Source: Staphylococcus haemolyticus (lineage in GTDB: Bacteria > Bacillota > Bacilli > Staphylococcales > Staphylococcaceae). Taken from it: a DNA stretch of 64,000 nucleotides. Position numbers and translations under genes: made by a program. The notes beneath the pieces were generated by a model. That model saw nothing but the letters and a program-made list of their open reading frames with translations, was not told the DNA's origin and made no database searches. Where the stretch lies: contig NZ_CP035291.1 in assembly GCF_006094395.1 (NCBI RefSeq), forward strand, positions 2,294,001-2,358,000, read 5' to 3'. Shown here one piece after another: positions 30,994 through 40,783 of this stretch. Each line of letters begins with the position of its first letter. Position 1 is the stretch's first letter.

Positions 30994-31021
30994 ATTCTAT
31001 CAGAATTTTCTAAAAAGACAA
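30994..31021 (-). promoter_or_regulatory. Candidate cysK promoter
   Basis: Minus-strand TTGTCT (31016-31021), 16-bp spacer, TAGAAT (30994-30999), about 60 bp upstream of cysK. Moderate match only. Confidence 0.45.
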
Positions 31022-31088
31022 AGCTAATTCTCTTATTTTAGGATTGAAGTTACATTTTACTTTTACATTATTTTAGTTTCCCTATAAA

Positions 31089-31122
31089 AAAGGCAATAAA
31101 CACGTGATGGTTTATCGCCTTT
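31089..31122 (-). terminator. hslO terminator
   Basis: Minus-strand stem AAAGGC.ATAAAC/GTTTAT.GCCTTT followed by T6, 14 bp after the hslO stop. Confidence 0.85.
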
Positions 31123-31135
31123 AGTATATTTTTAA

Positions 31136-32020
31136 TTATGCATTCATTGAAGCTAATAGGTCTTCAAGTTCAGCTTCTGAATAATTATATTTATTACCAC
31201 AGAAGTGACAAATAGCTTCCGCGCCATGATCCTCTTTAATCATATCTTGGATTTCAGCTTCTCCTAAACCTTTAATTGCATTTAGAAACTTCTCATGACT
31301 ACAGTTACATTCAAATTGAGCTTGCATAGTTTCTAAGATTTGAACGTTATCTTCACCAAGAATTTCATTCAAAATACCTTCTGGTGTCAATCCTTGTTCA
31401 ATTAACTTAGAAACGGGTTGCATATTATTTATAGCATTTTCCAATTTTGTTACAGTTTCATCTTTAGCGCCTGGCATTACTTGAATAATAAATCCTCCAG
31501 CAGCTTTAATAGAATTGTCAGGATTTACTAACACACCTAAACCAACTGATGAAGGTGTTTGTTCACTTGTCGCAAAATAGTATGTGAAGTCTTCTCCTAA
31601 TTCACCTGATACAATCGGACTTGCACCTGAGAAATAATCTTTCATACCAACGTCTTTCACAACTTGGATGGACCCGTCTGTACCAACTGCTCGTCTAACA
31701 TCTAATTTACCTTGTTCATTTAATGGAAAATGCGTTTGTGGTTTATCCACATACGCACGTACATTACCCTCAGCATCTGCATCCGCAATGATTCTTCCAA
31801 TAGGTCCTTTACCATCAACTGTTACTGTTAATTTTTGTTCACCTTTAAGCATCGAACCCATTAATAAAGTTGCTGTCATTGTTCTGCCCATAGCAGCTGA
31901 AGCTGTTGGCCAAGTATAATGACGTGTTTGTGCTTCTTGCACTGATTCAGTTGTTAGCGCAGCGTACGCACGTATTTCTCCATCGAAAGCTAGTGATTTA
32001 ACGATATAATCATGTGTCAT
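31136..32020 (-). CDS. hslO: Redox-regulated chaperone Hsp33
   Basis: Cytoplasmic holdase activated by oxidation of a zinc-cysteine centre. 294 residues; the four zinc cysteines are visible as CNC near residue 238 and CHFC near residue 271. The N-terminal holdase core precedes them. It lies in the usual ftsH-hslO-cysK order. In transcription it follows ftsH after the ftsH terminator. Confidence 0.96.
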   Translation of the reverse strand: MTHDYIVKSLAFDGEIRAYAALTTESVQEAQTRHYTWPTASAAMGRTMTATLLMGSMLKGEQKLTVTVDGKGPIGRIIADADAEGNVRAYVDKPQTHFPLNEQGKLDVRRAVGTDGSIQVVKDVGMKDYFSGASPIVSGELGEDFTYYFATSEQTPSSVGLGVLVNPDNSIKAAGGFIIQVMPGAKDETVTKLENAINNMQPVSKLIEQGLTPEGILNEILGEDNVQILETMQAQFECNCSHEKFLNAIKGLGEAEIQDMIKEDHGAEAICHFCGNKYNYSEAELEDLLASMNA

Positions 32021-32198
32021 CCTTATAAACTCCTTTAGTACATTTATTTTTATATTGATATTATTTATACTTTAATCTTTCAATTATTTCTATATTTTCC
32101 CTTTAAGGATACTTATTCTACACTTGTTTAATAAGAATATGAAGTAACTTGCTTTCAACTCTAATATTGTCTCTTTGACGATCACTACATATTAAAAA

Positions 32199-32239
32199 AT
32201 CTCCTTTGACTAAGGGGAATTGCCTTACTCAAAGGAGAT
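32199..32239 (-). terminator. ftsH terminator
   Basis: Minus-strand stem ATCTCCTTTGA.TAAGG / CCTTA.TCAAAGGAGAT followed by T6, 18 bp after the ftsH stop. Confidence 0.88.
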
Positions 32240-32256
32240 AATAATCCAGTTTAAAC

Positions 32257-34440
32257 TTATCTATTGCTAGGGTTGTTTGGATCGTTTGGATTATATGGTT
32301 TGTCAATATTTGGAGATTGTTCATGACCTGTGTCTTCTTCATTATTTGAATGTCCACGATGTTGATCATTGTCTCCATTTGAACCGTCACGTAATTGATC
32401 ATGTCCTGTTTGATTATCTCTATCATCTCTTTGACGATGTCTACGTTCGCGATTCATGTCATTATCTTCTTTACGATCTTCTCGCATGTCTTCTTTTCCT
32501 TCTTCTAGTTGTTCTTCGCGGATATCGTCGTAAGATTTACCATATTTACCTTCGCTATAGTCAGAATCTTCATCTTTAACAACACGAGCAGCATCATAAT
32601 CTACTTCAGGTAATACACCATCATAGAATAATGAACGGATTTGTTCAGCTACTAATGTTTCTTCTGTTAACAATGTTTTAGCGATAAGTTTAAGTTCTTT
32701 TTCATGGTCTAATAAGATTTGTTTACAACGTTCATATTGTTCTTTAATAATACGTTGAACTTCTTTATCAATTTCATAAGCGATTTGACCAGAATAGTTA
32801 GGTTCACCTTGCATATCTTTACCTAAGAATACTTGTCCACCGCCGCTAGATGAGAATTGTAATGGTCCAAGTTTTTTACTCATACCATACTCAGTAACCA
32901 TAGAACGTGCGATTTGAGTTGCTCTTTCGAAGTCATTTGATGCACCAGTTGATACTTCATGGAAATTGATATCTTCGGATACACGACCACCTAATAAACC
33001 ACAAATTTTATCTAATAATTCAGGTTCTGTCATTAAGAAACGATCTTGTTTAGGTAACATCATTGCGTAACCACCAGCTTGTCCACGAGGAACAATTGTT
33101 ACTTTATGAACAACTTCTGCTTCATCGAGTACCATACCGATAACTGTATGACCCGCTTCATGGTGAGCTACAATATTACGTTCTTTATCTGAAATGACAC
33201 GTGATTTTTTAGCTGGACCAGCAATAACACGGTCTGTAGCTTCTTCGATATCACGCATGTCAATTTTGTTTTTACCTTCACGTGCAGCAATTAAAGATGC
33301 TTCATTTAATAAATTCTCTAAATCTGCCCCTGAGAAGCCAGGTGTTCTTTGTGAAATAGCTTTTAAGTCGACAGTTTCATCAAGTGGTTTGTTTTTAGAG
33401 TGTACATGAAGAATAGCCTCACGACCTTTAACATCTGGACGGCCAACTTGAATTTGTCTATCGAAACGACCAGGGCGTAGTAACGCTGGGTCTAAGATAT
33501 CAGGACGGTTAGTTGCAGCAATCATGATAATACCTTCGTTTTCACCGAAACCATCCATTTCAACTAGTAATTGGTTAAGCGTTTGTTCACGTTCATCGTG
33601 ACCGCCACCAACACCTGCACCACGTTGACGTCCTACTGCATCAATTTCATCGATAAAGATAATACATGGTGCATTCTTTTTCGCATTTTCGAATAAGTCA
33701 CGCACACGGCTTGCACCGACACCAACGAACATTTCAACAAAGTCTGAACCACTGATTGAGAAGAATGGTGCACCCGCTTCACCAGCTACGGCACGTGCTA
33801 GTAATGTTTTACCTGTACCAGGAGGGCCTACAAGTAATACACCTTTAGGTATTCTTGAACCCATTTGTTTGAATTTCTTATTATCTTTTAAGAAATCTAC
33901 TATTTCAATTAATTCTTGTTTTTCTTCATCTGCACCAGCGACATCTGAGAATCGTACACGACGTTTTTGGTTATCGTACATTTTAGCTTTGGATTTACCA
34001 AAGTTCATCATACGACCGCCACCGCCGCCGCCTTGTGCTTGGCTAAGGAAGAAAATGAATAGGAAAGCAATAATTAATACAGGAATTAATGTTGTCAACA
34101 TACTTACGAAGACACTTTGTTTCTCTTCTTCTTTAACTTTAAAATCTAGTCCTTTTTGGCTTTTTGCTTCATTTGTAATTTTTTGTAAGTCTTTTTCGTT
34201 ATTGTATAAAATCGTTGAAGAGTAATCTTCATCATTTTTTGTTTTACCACTTACCAAGTACACATTTTGCTCAGGTTGGATTTCTAAGGTCTTTAAATCA
34301 CCTTTATCCAATTTCTCTACAAACTGTGAATAGGAAAGTTGTTTCGGTGTATTGCCATTCCCATTTATGTAAGAAAATACGCCGAATATAATAACGCCAA
34401 TAATTGCGATAACAAGCACATTGCGAAAAGCTTTTTGCAT
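32257..34440 (-). CDS. ftsH: ATP-dependent membrane metalloprotease FtsH
   Basis: Membrane-anchored AAA+ protease that degrades misfolded membrane and regulatory proteins. 727 residues: TM1 at ~8-25, extracytoplasmic region, TM2 at ~112-132, a GGGGGG linker, Walker A GPPGTGKT near residue 204, SRH region, zinc site HEAGH near 427, and a coiled C-terminal helix. After ~residue 630 the tail is low-complexity and very rich in D, E, R, H and N, ending in an [10 protein letters not shown] stretch; this explains a length above the ~700 usual in staphylococci. It follows hpt by 262 bp. Confidence 0.97.
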   Translation of the reverse strand: MQKAFRNVLVIAIIGVIIFGVFSYINGNGNTPKQLSYSQFVEKLDKGDLKTLEIQPEQNVYLVSGKTKNDEDYSSTILYNNEKDLQKITNEAKSQKGLDFKVKEEEKQSVFVSMLTTLIPVLIIAFLFIFFLSQAQGGGGGGRMMNFGKSKAKMYDNQKRRVRFSDVAGADEEKQELIEIVDFLKDNKKFKQMGSRIPKGVLLVGPPGTGKTLLARAVAGEAGAPFFSISGSDFVEMFVGVGASRVRDLFENAKKNAPCIIFIDEIDAVGRQRGAGVGGGHDEREQTLNQLLVEMDGFGENEGIIMIAATNRPDILDPALLRPGRFDRQIQVGRPDVKGREAILHVHSKNKPLDETVDLKAISQRTPGFSGADLENLLNEASLIAAREGKNKIDMRDIEEATDRVIAGPAKKSRVISDKERNIVAHHEAGHTVIGMVLDEAEVVHKVTIVPRGQAGGYAMMLPKQDRFLMTEPELLDKICGLLGGRVSEDINFHEVSTGASNDFERATQIARSMVTEYGMSKKLGPLQFSSSGGGQVFLGKDMQGEPNYSGQIAYEIDKEVQRIIKEQYERCKQILLDHEKELKLIAKTLLTEETLVAEQIRSLFYDGVLPEVDYDAARVVKDEDSDYSEGKYGKSYDDIREEQLEEGKEDMREDRKEDNDMNRERRHRQRDDRDNQTGHDQLRDGSNGDNDQHRGHSNNEEDTGHEQSPNIDKPYNPNDPNNPSNR

Positions 34441-34702
34441 GCGTCATTTCCTCCTATTTCTATAATAAAGCTAACAAAAATTGTAACACAACACTTCTCT
34501 TAAAGGCTAGCATTTCAACTTTTGTAATACTTTTCAAAATCCTTGTGTTATCAAACTTTTTAAAACTTAAATTCTCTAAAAAACGATAAGTTTTTAAAAT
34601 GTGTTTAAGCATATAAAATGAGTCTACACTAATTCATTTATTAAGTATAGTTATTATATCTTAAACACGATTTAATTATATTAACATCTAAATGAATTTC
34701 AC

Positions 34703-35242
34703 TTATTTGTTATAAATTTCTGGTTTTAATGTGCCGATATAAGGTAAATTCCGATAATGTTCAGCGTAATCCAATCCATAACCTACAACAAATTCATCAG
34801 GAATTTTCTTACCAACATATTTAGCTTCAATATCAGCCTTACGACGATTTGGTTTATCCAGTAATGTAACAATTTCAAGTGAATTAACTTTACGTGATTG
34901 CAATAATTCAGTAATTGATTTCAATGTTGTACCTGTTTCTAAAATATCTTCAATGATTAGGACGTCTTTATTTTCAATAGATGAACCTAAATCTTTTAAG
35001 ATTTGAACTTCACCAGTTGATTCAGTTCCGCCATGATAGCTTGAAACATCCATAAAATCAATTGCTAAATGTGTGTCGATGCGTTTAATTAGGTCTGCCA
35101 TAAACATAACAGAACCTTTTAGAATACCCACGCATACAAGTGGTTTATCTTTATAATCTTTAGTTAATTGTTCTCCTAAATCTTTACAAATATTTTGTAT
35201 ATCTTCTTCAGTTAACAATATTTCTTTTAAATCGTCTTTCAT
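34703..35242 (-). CDS. hpt: Hypoxanthine-guanine phosphoribosyltransferase
   Basis: Purine salvage enzyme making IMP and GMP from PRPP. 179 residues with the PRPP motif VLIIEDILETGTT (~95-107), the loop SSYHGGTESTGE (~68-79) and the purine-site VGYGLDYAEHYRNLPYIG near the C-terminus. It starts 3 bp after the tilS stop, so the two are co-translated; tilS-hpt-ftsH is a conserved firmicute cluster. Confidence 0.97.
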   Translation of the reverse strand: MKDDLKEILLTEEDIQNICKDLGEQLTKDYKDKPLVCVGILKGSVMFMADLIKRIDTHLAIDFMDVSSYHGGTESTGEVQILKDLGSSIENKDVLIIEDILETGTTLKSITELLQSRKVNSLEIVTLLDKPNRRKADIEAKYVGKKIPDEFVVGYGLDYAEHYRNLPYIGTLKPEIYNK

Positions 35243-35245
35243 TCG

Positions 35246-36541
35246 TTATTCATCTCCAATTTTTTTGATTTCTATATGTTGATTATATGCTTTAGCAATA
35301 TATAAATTACCTACAGCAATAATTTGATGGTATTGATCTTCAATTAATGGCATTTGCATGCGCACATCATTTGGAATTTTGTGATCTATAAACAAACGAC
35401 TCACTTTTTTATGACCTTTTTGTCCATTTAGTTCGACTTTATCTCCATTGTGGCGAGTTCGTATCAATAATGGTAATTGTTGTTTAGGAATCGTCGGATG
35501 TATAACAACGAGATAATGTCCGAAACGATATGTATCTGCATCATTCACGATTTGATTATCTAATAATGACGGCTCATTTTTCGCCAATATAATAAATTTA
35601 TCATATGCTATTTGAATTATCCATTTTTCAGTGAGGGATATCTCAAATTGTGCGATTTGATTACTAATCTGATGAAACCATTCATGATATTGTTTCTCTG
35701 AAAATGCCTTATTCAACTGCAGTTGTTCGAAGAGCTGATCTAACAATATCATTTTAGCTATATCATCAAGTTGATTAAATGCATTTCGTGAAAATTGTAT
35801 TTGAGTTCCATTTTTATTAATTAGACAATCATTCTCTATAAAGGATTGGGCTTTTTTTCGACTCTCCTGTAATTGAATATCATGCCAACGTTTCAATTTT
35901 AGTAAATGCGTACTATCAAGATCTGCATTTTGATTAATCGCTGGTAATAGTCGATTGCGAATGTCATTCCTAACATATTTATTGTCACTGTTTGAGCTAT
36001 CTTCATAATAAGGAACTTGATATTTGTGCTGATAGTCGCGTATGTCTTCTTTTGAAACTTCAAGTAATGGCCGACATATTGTGTAATGATTACGAATTGA
36101 TTGAACATCTATCCCTAGAGTACTTCGTGTAGAACGTCCAGTAAATAGTCTATAGAAGATTGTTTCTAGCTGGTCATCTAAATGATGTGCTGTAAGTAAT
36201 ACATCTGCATCTAACCTTTTCATCATTTCGTCAAACCACTCATAACGCAATTGTCGAGCATCAGCTTGTATACTCTTCCCTTGCGCTACTACATCCGTTA
36301 AATTCAAATGCTTTACATAGCAAGTTATCTCATATTGTTTACAAAATGCTTCTATAAACGCTTCTTCCTTATGTGATGCTTCTCGTAAGCCATGATTAAC
36401 ATGAAGACAGGTCAATTGTTTATAAGTACGAGATGATTGTGAAAGTAAATTGTGGAAGAGTGACATACTATCTACACCTGTCGAAACAGCAATCACAATA
36501 TGTTCAGTATTGTTCCATAGTGACGTATTAACTTTCAACAC
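35246..36541 (-). CDS. tilS: tRNA(Ile)-lysidine synthetase
   Basis: Modifies C34 of the CAU-anticodon tRNA-Ile to lysidine so it reads AUA; essential in firmicutes. 431 residues with the PP-loop near the N-terminus, here AVSTGVDSMSL (residues ~18-28; the usual form is SGGxDS, so the first Gly is Thr), the LTAHHLDDQLET motif near 113, and C-terminal TilS substrate-binding domains. AAGGAGG precedes the start closely. It is preceded by the S1-protein terminator and a 16-bp palindrome. Confidence 0.95.
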   Translation of the reverse strand: MLKVNTSLWNNTEHIVIAVSTGVDSMSLFHNLLSQSSRTYKQLTCLHVNHGLREASHKEEAFIEAFCKQYEITCYVKHLNLTDVVAQGKSIQADARQLRYEWFDEMMKRLDADVLLTAHHLDDQLETIFYRLFTGRSTRSTLGIDVQSIRNHYTICRPLLEVSKEDIRDYQHKYQVPYYEDSSNSDNKYVRNDIRNRLLPAINQNADLDSTHLLKLKRWHDIQLQESRKKAQSFIENDCLINKNGTQIQFSRNAFNQLDDIAKMILLDQLFEQLQLNKAFSEKQYHEWFHQISNQIAQFEISLTEKWIIQIAYDKFIILAKNEPSLLDNQIVNDADTYRFGHYLVVIHPTIPKQQLPLLIRTRHNGDKVELNGQKGHKKVSRLFIDHKIPNDVRMQMPLIEDQYHQIIAVGNLYIAKAYNQHIEIKKIGDE

Positions 36542-36572
36542 AAAGACCTCCTTAATAACATGAATATACCTT

Positions 36573-36588
36573 ATTGCAATATTGCAAT
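36573..36588. promoter_or_regulatory. 16-bp palindrome upstream of tilS
   Basis: ATTGCAATATTGCAAT is a perfect palindrome made of two 8-bp palindromes. It lies between possible minus-strand hexamers TACATT and TATATT spaced 17 bp, so it could be an operator within the tilS promoter. The regulator is unknown and the role is inference. Confidence 0.4.
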
Positions 36589-36597
36589 GTAGTCATC

Positions 36598-36648
36598 AAA
36601 AAAAGAGTGGAACTAAAATTCATTGTTGAATTTTAAGTTCCACCCCGC
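36598..36648 (-). terminator. Terminator after the S1-domain gene
   Basis: Minus-strand stem GTGGAACT.AAAATTCA / TGAATTTTAGTTCCAC (16 bp, one bulge) followed by CTCTTTTTTT. Confidence 0.88.
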
Positions 36649-36764
36649 AAAAATAACATATCTTACATAAAATAAAGGGCAATTCGATAGGACGACAATT
36701 GTTTATCTTACTGTGAATGTTACCTTTGCTATTACCAATTATTATATAAGTAATATATTATAAA

Positions 36765-37166
36765 TTAGCGTCTTGAACCTTTACCGCCACGTCTTGATTC
36801 AGTTTGTCGTTTAATAGATGCTAATTTATCTTCACTATCTTTTAAGAAATTGCTTAATTTCTTTTCAAAATCTTCACCTTTTTGTTGTGGTGATCTATTG
36901 TGATTTGATTTATGTTGTGGTCTACGAGGGCGATCTTTTGCTTTTTTTATTGAAAGGCTAATTTTACCGTCATCTGCAATAGATAAGACTTTAACTTCAA
37001 CTTCGTCTCCAACTGATAGGTGATCTTCAACATTCTCAACATAGTTATCAGCCACTTCACTGATATGAACTAAGCCACTTTTCCCTTCAGGTAACTCTAC
37101 GAATGCACCAAATTTTTTGATACCAGTAACTTTACCTTTTAGCTTGTTTCCTACTTCGATTGACAT
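36765..37166 (-). CDS. yabR: S1 RNA-binding domain protein (YabR-like)
   Basis: 133 residues. The first ~75 form one S1 domain (GNKLKGKVTGIKKFGAFVEL...LVHISEVADNYV...GDEVEVKV), and the rest is a basic, low-complexity tail (RPRRPQHK...RRGGKGSRR). It resembles general stress protein 13 and B. subtilis YabR, thought to bind the ribosome or RNA; a precise role is not known. It follows divIC in the conserved divIC-yabR order and is followed by a strong terminator. Confidence 0.88.
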   Translation of the reverse strand: MSIEVGNKLKGKVTGIKKFGAFVELPEGKSGLVHISEVADNYVENVEDHLSVGDEVEVKVLSIADDGKISLSIKKAKDRPRRPQHKSNHNRSPQQKGEDFEKKLSNFLKDSEDKLASIKRQTESRRGGKGSRR

Positions 37167-37294
37167 ATTCTAAATAAATCCTCCCGATTTTGATTCGATT
37201 TTAACCTTATTATATTCCTGTTTTAATATTTTCACAATGCTATAAAACCAGATAATTCATTCTTATTTAAGAAAAACGATTATCCTTAATGTTA

Positions 37295-37690
37295 TCAGTT
37301 GTCATTAGAGGATTTAGACTTAGAATCATCATCATTATTAGGCAATTTAAAAATAACTTCACCTTTATTGCTCAGGTAATAATCGTCTCTTGCTACTTTC
37401 TCTATGTAGTCTTTATTATTTAAATTACTAAGTTCTTCTTTTAATGCGATTTCCTCGTCTTGCTTTTTCTGAAACTGTTCCTCTTTATGTTTACGCTCAA
37501 CTGCTGCTTTATCATTGCTTTGTTTTTGGACGACAAGCATGATGGATAGAATAATTATAATCGCTAATAATATCCCACCGAATACAGTTACTCTTCGTCT
37601 AACAACACGCATTTTCTTTTGTTGTCGTTGCCTTTTTCGATTTTTATCGGAGGTATACTGATTTCCTATTTCTTCTACCTTTTTACTCAT
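37295..37690 (-). CDS. divIC: Cell-division protein DivIC (FtsB-like)
   Basis: Divisome subunit that works with FtsL and DivIB at the septum. 131 residues: basic cytoplasmic N-terminus (~1-33, KNRKRQRQQKKMRVVRRR), one transmembrane helix (~34-55), then an extracytoplasmic coiled coil (~60-100) and a charged tail (DDDSKSKSSNDN). Single-TM type II topology fits the family. It lies 20 bp after the S4-domain gene in the same transcript. Confidence 0.93.
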   Translation of the reverse strand: MSKKVEEIGNQYTSDKNRKRQRQQKKMRVVRRRVTVFGGILLAIIIILSIMLVVQKQSNDKAAVERKHKEEQFQKKQDEEIALKEELSNLNNKDYIEKVARDDYYLSNKGEVIFKLPNNDDDSKSKSSNDN

Positions 37691-37710
37691 TGCTTGTCAC
37701 CTCCTTCAGT

Positions 37711-37989
37711 CTATTCTTCTTCAAATTGATTCTGATTAATACGTTCTTCTTTAATTAAATCGTACATACCTTTAGCATTTTCTTTAGAAGCATGTTCGCT
37801 TAAACCAGTTACTTTAACTGTAACAAGCTTTTGTCCGAAACGAATAACTAATTCATCTTCTACCTTAACATCTGTTCCAGCTTTAGCTACATTCCCATTA
37901 ATGGTAATACGTCCTTGATCACTTATCTCTTTCGCTAAAGTACGACGTTTAACAAGTCGCGATACTTTTAAATATTTATCTAATCTCAT
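37711..37989 (-). CDS. rqcP: S4-domain ribosome quality-control factor RqcP
   Basis: 92 residues, almost entirely one S4 RNA-binding domain (MRLDKYLKVSRLVKRRTLAKEI...NGNVAKAGTDVK). In B. subtilis the homologue (YabO/RqcP) binds stalled 50S subunits and supports poly-alanine tailing by RqcH. The start overlaps the yabN stop by 4 bp, so it is translationally coupled. The older name HslR-like is also used. Confidence 0.92.
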   Translation of the reverse strand: MRLDKYLKVSRLVKRRTLAKEISDQGRITINGNVAKAGTDVKVEDELVIRFGQKLVTVKVTGLSEHASKENAKGMYDLIKEERINQNQFEEE

Positions 37990-39176
37990 GAATCTTTCTC
38001 CCCTTGTTGCAAAAAGTTTCTAAGGGTTTCTTCATCAAAATCCTTATTTTTGGTTTTATCATACAATGCCATGAAGTGGTCTGCAAATACTTTCTCAAAT
38101 TTAACTCGTGGTGCTTTACCTTCTTTACTTTTAGCTGTCTGCCAAATGTCATTTAGTTCTTCTATCGATGCTGCTTTTTCATCACCAAAAATATGTGGAT
38201 GACGACGAATCATCTTAGCACTTAAGCTTTCAATGATTTCTTGAATGTCCATATAGCCTTCTTTTTTGCCAATACTTGCATGTAAGAGAACTTGAAGTAA
38301 GATATCTCCTAATTCTTCTATCATGTGCCAATCATCTTCATTATCAATTGCTTCGAATAATTCAAAGCTTTCTTCCAATAGATAGCGTTTGAGGGAGGCA
38401 TGAGTTTGAACACGATCCCATGGACAACCAGTTTCATCATCGACTAAGCGATCTATAATCTCTACTGCATAATCAAAGTTTCGATATAATACTTCATCAT
38501 TTGTCACTTTAGGAACGTAGACACTTGTTAAATTATTAAATGCGTCTTCGTGATGATCAAGTTCAAATAGAGGTACCTCTAGTACAGAGGCGCCAGTGCT
38601 ATGTGCGCCAGTCACTATTTTGACTGGAAAATCATCTGGATAATGTTCCATCAAAGTAATTTTAATATCTGCTGCAACCATAGCACTATATACCTGAGTA
38701 ATAAGTGTATGTGTACGCACATTTAATAACTGTTCGGTCAATGCCGTACCATCTAACAAAGTGAAACCATCGTTAGGATCTTGGTTAATCGCTGCGAAGA
38801 TATCATCAATAAAACTTTTACCACCTAGCATTTTAACATTCACGTCTTGATGATGGTCATTGTAGTCTAACAACTTGGCCGTCGTTGTTTCAGCTACACG
38901 TGGATGTCCAGGTACGGCATAGACAACATCTTGTGATTGCGCTTTTTCTATTAATACATCAACAATTTGTTGATACACAGAATCGAAATCTTCATTCTTT
39001 TCATAAATAGTATCAAAACTTTCGAATTTAAGTTCATCTTGTAATTGATTAATTACAGGATGGTCTAGTGTCCTAGTATAAACAAGCGGTTGTTGTATTA
39101 AAAAACGATATATACCGAGTGGCAACTCATCTAAACCGTAGTTTCCTAAACCAACAATTGTAATTGTATGTGTCAT
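37986..39176 (-). CDS. yabN: YabN: tetrapyrrole-methylase-like plus MazG pyrophosphohydrolase
   Basis: 396-residue two-domain protein. Residues ~1-220 resemble SAM-dependent tetrapyrrole methylases (VVYAVPGHPRVAETT near 75), and residues ~230-390 form a MazG NTP pyrophosphohydrolase with DETGCPWDRVQTHASL and the EELGDILLQV metal-binding motif near 290. MazG domains remove non-canonical or excess NTPs; the role of the methylase-like half is not settled. The fusion is normal in firmicutes. The start touches the yabM stop. Confidence 0.9.
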   Translation of the reverse strand: MTHTITIVGLGNYGLDELPLGIYRFLIQQPLVYTRTLDHPVINQLQDELKFESFDTIYEKNEDFDSVYQQIVDVLIEKAQSQDVVYAVPGHPRVAETTTAKLLDYNDHHQDVNVKMLGGKSFIDDIFAAINQDPNDGFTLLDGTALTEQLLNVRTHTLITQVYSAMVAADIKITLMEHYPDDFPVKIVTGAHSTGASVLEVPLFELDHHEDAFNNLTSVYVPKVTNDEVLYRNFDYAVEIIDRLVDDETGCPWDRVQTHASLKRYLLEESFELFEAIDNEDDWHMIEELGDILLQVLLHASIGKKEGYMDIQEIIESLSAKMIRRHPHIFGDEKAASIEELNDIWQTAKSKEGKAPRVKFEKVFADHFMALYDKTKNKDFDEETLRNFLQQGEKDS

Positions 39177-40783
39177 TAATGTCGTCCTTTCTTTATATGA
39201 TAAAGCTTTTCGCCAAATGGCAAATGTTTTAATTCTTTATAACCTAAGATGTTCATATATATAACTAATATTAATAATACGGCAATGCCTATGATTGCCA
39301 CAACAACTAACTCTATAAGTCCACCTATACGTCCCACTTGAGGTAATATCTGCATAATAATTTGAATGATTATCGTCATGATGACAAGCGCAGTAAACAT
39401 TTTCAAAATGAATGGTTTCATTTGACTAAAGTGATACTGCTTAAGCACTTCTTTATGCAATATAATTACAAAACAAATAAGGGACAAAACAGTGCTAATA
39501 CTAGCGCCAGCAATACCATAATGATGAATCAATAGGACGTTGAGTATCGCTTTCACTACTAAGCCAATAGTTACACCAATCAATATCGGACGAATGCAAT
39601 TGAGTACTTGTAATAATGCAATATCCATCATTATAAGCGATACACAGATAACCGTTAACATATAGAATCCAAGTGTAAAACCTAAACTATTGGTCTTAAA
39701 GAAGACTGCATTCATCATAGGTAATAAATTAATTAATCCTATACCAGCTGCTGAACTAATTAATATAGTGATTTTAAGCGATGCATTAGCGTAACGATTC
39801 ATTTTAATTTGATTTCGTTGTTCGATTGCTTCAGTTAAAAGTGGGATTAACACAAAACTAAAAGTTGTCGTAACAATTAAACCCATTTGTATAAATGAAG
39901 CACCACGATCATAAATTCCTTTTTGCATGATTGCTTCTTTAAAATGTAGGCCGTGTGATTGTAGTGTATGAACGATTGTAAAGCTATCTATAAATTGCCA
40001 TAATATGACCAATAATTGGCTCAATGCAAATACAAGTGTAGCCATAAGTAAGTCTTTCCAAGGTATATTTGCTGATAAATTCTGCATCTTAAAAGAGAAA
40101 GGTTTCATAACTATTAAAAAGAGACTTGAACCTAAAAAACCAAGTGCAGAAGCTAAAATAGCAATCGTTCCTGCTTGATATATCGACCAATCTTTAATCA
40201 TAAATAAACCAATGGCTACAATGATGAGACCAACACGAATGATTTGTTCAATAACCTGGGAAATAGCGGGTATATTCATACGTCTTTGACTTTGATAATA
40301 ACCACGACACACACCTAATATACCAATAAATAAATAACTCAAACTTGCCATTCGTATCATAGGTGCAAGTCTTGAATCTCCCATCAATATAGCCACTGGG
40401 TGCGCTAATAATAAGAGCATTAAAAATATTACTATGCCTAACGTTTGAAATCGTATTAGCACTTTTGAAAACGAAGACGGTTGTCCATTAATACCCAGCG
40501 TTTGCGTTACCGCACTTGGAATAGCATTCATAGATAAAATCATACCTAGCGCCACAATTGGATATATTTGTTGATAAGCATACAACCCAGTATCTCCGAG
40601 AACATTTTGGTAAGGCACTCTGTAAATTGCACTTAAAATTTTAACTATGATGAGTGCAAGGGTTAGAATCACAACGCCATTGAACGCTGTGTAGTTAGAG
40701 GGTTCAATGTGTTTGAACTCGTTTGAACTCTTAGATGATAACGATTGTGTAGATTTAGATTCTGATATGCTTTTAGTTTTCAT
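39176..40783 (-). CDS. Polysaccharide/lipid flippase-family membrane protein (YabM, MOP superfamily)
   Basis: 535 residues with about 13-14 transmembrane helices after a Ser-rich N-terminal ~25 residues; a member of the polysaccharide-biosynthesis/MurJ-like MOP superfamily. Substrate is not established. The ATG at 40783 overlaps the mfd stop by 11 bp, and no strong Shine-Dalgarno is visible, so translation is probably coupled to mfd. An in-frame TTG eight codons upstream is an alternative. Confidence 0.85.
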   Translation of the reverse strand: MKTKSISESKSTQSLSSKSSNEFKHIEPSNYTAFNGVVILTLALIIVKILSAIYRVPYQNVLGDTGLYAYQQIYPIVALGMILSMNAIPSAVTQTLGINGQPSSFSKVLIRFQTLGIVIFLMLLLLAHPVAILMGDSRLAPMIRMASLSYLFIGILGVCRGYYQSQRRMNIPAISQVIEQIIRVGLIIVAIGLFMIKDWSIYQAGTIAILASALGFLGSSLFLIVMKPFSFKMQNLSANIPWKDLLMATLVFALSQLLVILWQFIDSFTIVHTLQSHGLHFKEAIMQKGIYDRGASFIQMGLIVTTTFSFVLIPLLTEAIEQRNQIKMNRYANASLKITILISSAAGIGLINLLPMMNAVFFKTNSLGFTLGFYMLTVICVSLIMMDIALLQVLNCIRPILIGVTIGLVVKAILNVLLIHHYGIAGASISTVLSLICFVIILHKEVLKQYHFSQMKPFILKMFTALVIMTIIIQIIMQILPQVGRIGGLIELVVVAIIGIAVLLILVIYMNILGYKELKHLPFGEKLYHIKKGRH

